Source: Chloroflexota bacterium
GTDB taxonomy: Bacteria; Chloroflexota; Chloroflexia; Chloroflexales; Kallotenuaceae
Direction: 5' to 3'
NCBI GenBank assembly: GCA_019240175.1
Contig: JAFAYS010001073.1
Location: 1-7,489, forward strand
DNA: 7,489 bases
The stretch's first letter is position 1; every line of letters begins with the position of its first letter. This document shows, in pieces, positions 5,749 to 7,489 of this stretch. The translations under genes were made by a program, and so were the position numbers. The notes beneath the pieces are model-generated. The model was not told the DNA's origin and made no database searches. It saw only the letters and a list, made by a program, of their open reading frames with translations.

Positions 5749-6507
5749 TTGATCGCTGAGCTAGCCAATCTGGATCACGAAACGTCGTCTGACTCTGAGG
5801 TGCGCGTGCCGCTGGTGGGCGGCGCGCCGCTGCATGATGCGCGATTTCTTGCGCGGCCCAATCGTTTTGTGGTCGAGGCCGAGCTGGCGAATGGTGAGCG
5901 AATTAGCGCGCACTGCGCCGATCGTGGGCGCTTGCTCTGGCTGGTGCCGGGCTTGTCGCTGCTGGTCGGTCACAAGCCGGCGGCTGGGCGCAAAACCAGC
6001 TATCAGGTCGCGGCGGCCTGGATCGATGGCGCGTGGTCGTCGCTGGACACGCACCTGCCCAACCGGCTGATCGAGCACGCGCTGCGCCTGGGCGCGCTGC
6101 CACAGTTCGCGGCCTATCCCACGATCAAGCGCGAGGCTCGGCACGGCAGCAGCCGCTTCGATTTTCTGCTGACCGACGGCGATCAACAGTGCTACGTGGA
6201 GGTCAAAAGCGTCGGGCATGTCGAGGACGGCGTGGGCCGCTTTCCCGACGCGCCGACTGAGCGTGGCTCTCGTCATTTACGCGAGCTGGCAGCGCTGGCG
6301 GCTGCGGGCATCCGCACAGCCGTTGTGTTTGTTGCTCAAAACGCCAACGCCACGGTCGTCATGCCGGATCGCGCGATCGACCCGGATTTTGCTGATACGC
6401 TGGGCGCGGTAAAGCAGGCCGGCGTCGAGATCTACGCCTACCGTTGCCCGGTGGAGCGAAATGGCATAACATTAATGCAGGCGCTGCCGTGCGTGATCGA
6501 GGCGTGA
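5749..6507 (+). CDS. sfsA: SfsA family DNA-binding / putative nuclease protein
   Basis: Start chosen at TTG 5749, with CGAGG (5736-5740) 8 nt before it and a 17-nt gap after the hydratase stop, giving 252 aa. A GTG at 5716 overlaps the hydratase gene and lacks a binding site. Motifs run in family order: RFLARPNRFVVEAEL, then HCADRGRLLWLVPG (55-68), LPNRLIEHAL (103-112), KREARHGSSRFDFLL (127-141), YVEVKSV (149-155), GRFPDAPTERGSRHLREL (163-180). D138, E151 and K153 fit a PDDEXK nuclease-type core. Typical SfsA has HCPNTG at the first motif; here PNTG is replaced by ADRG, a variant worth noting. The N-terminus is about 20 residues longer than usual. E. coli SfsA was described as a DNA-binding stimulator of maltose genes, and nuclease activity is inferred from fold. 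It is probably transcribed with the hydratase gene. Confidence 0.88.
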   Translation: MIAELANLDHETSSDSEVRVPLVGGAPLHDARFLARPNRFVVEAELANGERISAHCADRGRLLWLVPGLSLLVGHKPAAGRKTSYQVAAAWIDGAWSSLDTHLPNRLIEHALRLGALPQFAAYPTIKREARHGSSRFDFLLTDGDQQCYVEVKSVGHVEDGVGRFPDAPTERGSRHLRELAALAAAGIRTAVVFVAQNANATVVMPDRAIDPDFADTLGAVKQAGVEIYAYRCPVERNGITLMQALPCVIEA

Positions 6508-6516
6508 GGTAAAGCA

Positions 6517-7455
6517 TTGGAAGATATACTGGCCTTTGTGCAATTTCTGCATCCGGGCGGGGAGCATGTACCTGATTCTGATATCGGCAAATCCTGGAAT
6601 CGTGGCGAGCATAAACGCACATTCGTCAAGCATCCAGGTCGGTATGTTATTCCAGGTGAGCAGGCAACACATGCTGATGAGCTGGGTTTCTGGTGTGAAT
6701 GGGAGCCAGAAGCCAAAGTTATTCATCATAATCCTACGGCTGAGCGAGGATGCCCAAAGTATATCTATGAACCGTACTATGGTTTGCCTGAGTCGTACCA
6801 GGGATTGCAAAATACCGACCCATTTGTGTTTGGTGACCAGTTTTATTACACCTGGTGTAAACAAAAAACCAATCATGGAGGTAGCAGCACGCTGCTGACT
6901 CGGCTTGATATTGGCTCATTGATTCTCTTTGGTTCGCGAGTTGACTGGAAATTCGTGCTTGATGCGGTTTTTGTGGTTGAGCGCTGGATCGATCATCGGC
7001 GAGAAAATTACAAGCAGGTGCTCAAAAACCAGATTCCACAAGCCTACGCTGACATAACGATCGCGCCAGCATATCAAGAGCCTTTTCCAGGCAGCAAGGT
7101 ATGTGGAAGCAGTCGTGTAGATCCAGATTTTGATGGTGATAATTGTGGGCCTGGTTTGTTTCCGAATAGATTGTATTTCGGCGCTATGTATGATCAGCCA
7201 GACAAAGAGATGTTTAGTTTTTTTCCATGCGCTCCTTATGCCGAGCGACCGGAAGGATTTAGACGGCCTGAAATTAACTTATCGGAAGTAAATCATTTGC
7301 TTAAGCAAAACTTTAGACCTACAGAAATGACAAGTCTTACTGCTATGAAAACACTGTGGGATAGTGTTGTTCAACAGGTTGCTGATCAAGGCCTGATGTT
7401 GGGCGTTTGGGCAGCGATGCCGGATCGCCGCGACAGTACAGGCACCAATACATAA
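6517..7455 (+). CDS. Unrecognised 312-aa protein, lower GC than its neighbours
   Basis: I cannot assign a function. The TTG start at 6517 has GAGGT (6506-6510) 6 nt upstream, and the gene begins 9 nt after the sfsA stop. The protein opens FVQFLHPGGEH (7-17) and continues with WNRGEHKRTFVKHPGRYV (27-44) and GFWCEWEP (57-64). The middle has NTDPFVFGDQFYYTWCKQ (99-116), LDIGSLILFGS (130-140) and FVLDAVFVVERW (147-158). Near the end come FSFFPCAPY (233-241) and the helix WDSVVQQVADQGLMLGV (281-297). It is soluble, with no signal peptide or membrane segment. The many G, W, H and C positions look like conserved family motifs; from memory such proteins occur in accessory and defence-type neighbourhoods, possibly near the nucleotide-modification-associated (Nmad) proteins, but this is unverified. 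Base composition is distinct: 42% GC in 6721-6780 against 73% in 5281-5340 by hand count. That suggests recent transfer. Confidence 0.75.
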   Translation: MEDILAFVQFLHPGGEHVPDSDIGKSWNRGEHKRTFVKHPGRYVIPGEQATHADELGFWCEWEPEAKVIHHNPTAERGCPKYIYEPYYGLPESYQGLQNTDPFVFGDQFYYTWCKQKTNHGGSSTLLTRLDIGSLILFGSRVDWKFVLDAVFVVERWIDHRRENYKQVLKNQIPQAYADITIAPAYQEPFPGSKVCGSSRVDPDFDGDNCGPGLFPNRLYFGAMYDQPDKEMFSFFPCAPYAERPEGFRRPEINLSEVNHLLKQNFRPTEMTSLTAMKTLWDSVVQQVADQGLMLGVWAAMPDRRDSTGTNT

Positions 7456-7466
7456 GGAGAGTCCAC

Positions 7467-7489
7467 GTGGATTTTACTGCTAATTACGA
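7467..7489 (+). CDS. Start of a further gene, cut by the window end
   Basis: A GTG at 7467 follows a strong AAGGAGA ribosome binding site (7454-7460) at 6 nt. The gap after the preceding stop is 11 nt. Only MDFTANY can be read before the window ends, so no function can be given. Its tight spacing places it in the same operon as the 312-aa gene and makes it the first place to look for that protein's partner. Confidence 0.6.

Overview
The window looks like a GC-rich bacterial chromosome, probably Chloroflexota and possibly near Roseiflexus, Herpetosiphon or Kouleothrix. This guess rests on GC-rich codon use, an RsbR/STAS regulator, a YtxJ-type bacilliredoxin and an AAGAACC heptamer tract between genes. 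No rRNA or other marker is present, so the phylum is an inference. There is no tRNA, CRISPR array, insertion sequence or prophage gene.

Layout, left to right. (1) Bases 1-1425, plus strand: about 150 nt with nothing recognisable, an extended -10 promoter, an RsbR-like stress co-antagonist with a C-terminal STAS domain, then a YtxJ/BrxC-family monothiol bacilliredoxin. Together they suggest stress sensing and thiol redox repair. (2) Bases 1463-4231, minus strand: a two-gene operon convergent with the first block. It starts with an unrecognised 424-aa protein made of two homologous halves around a central membrane hairpin. A complete DyP-type haem peroxidase follows after an 18-nt gap. (3) Bases 4232-4586: a divergent intergenic region with a 9-bp direct repeat at one-turn spacing, and a strong plus-strand promoter. 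(4) Bases 4587-7489, plus strand: that promoter drives the decayed 5' third of a 3-hydroxyacyl-CoA dehydrogenase gene, which ends where the heptamer tract begins. Then come an intact enoyl-CoA hydratase, sfsA, an unrecognised 312-aa protein of clearly lower GC, and the first codons of another gene. The spacings are short (17, 9 and 11 nt), so this is probably one transcript.

How the genes may work together: the dehydrogenase remnant beside an intact hydratase points to a former fatty-acid or butyryl-CoA beta-oxidation pair that lost its second enzyme locally. The DyP peroxidase and its membrane partner form a plausible functional unit not explained by known DyP partners such as encapsulin or EfeUO. 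The most interesting unknowns are the duplicated membrane protein and the low-GC 312-aa protein at the right end.
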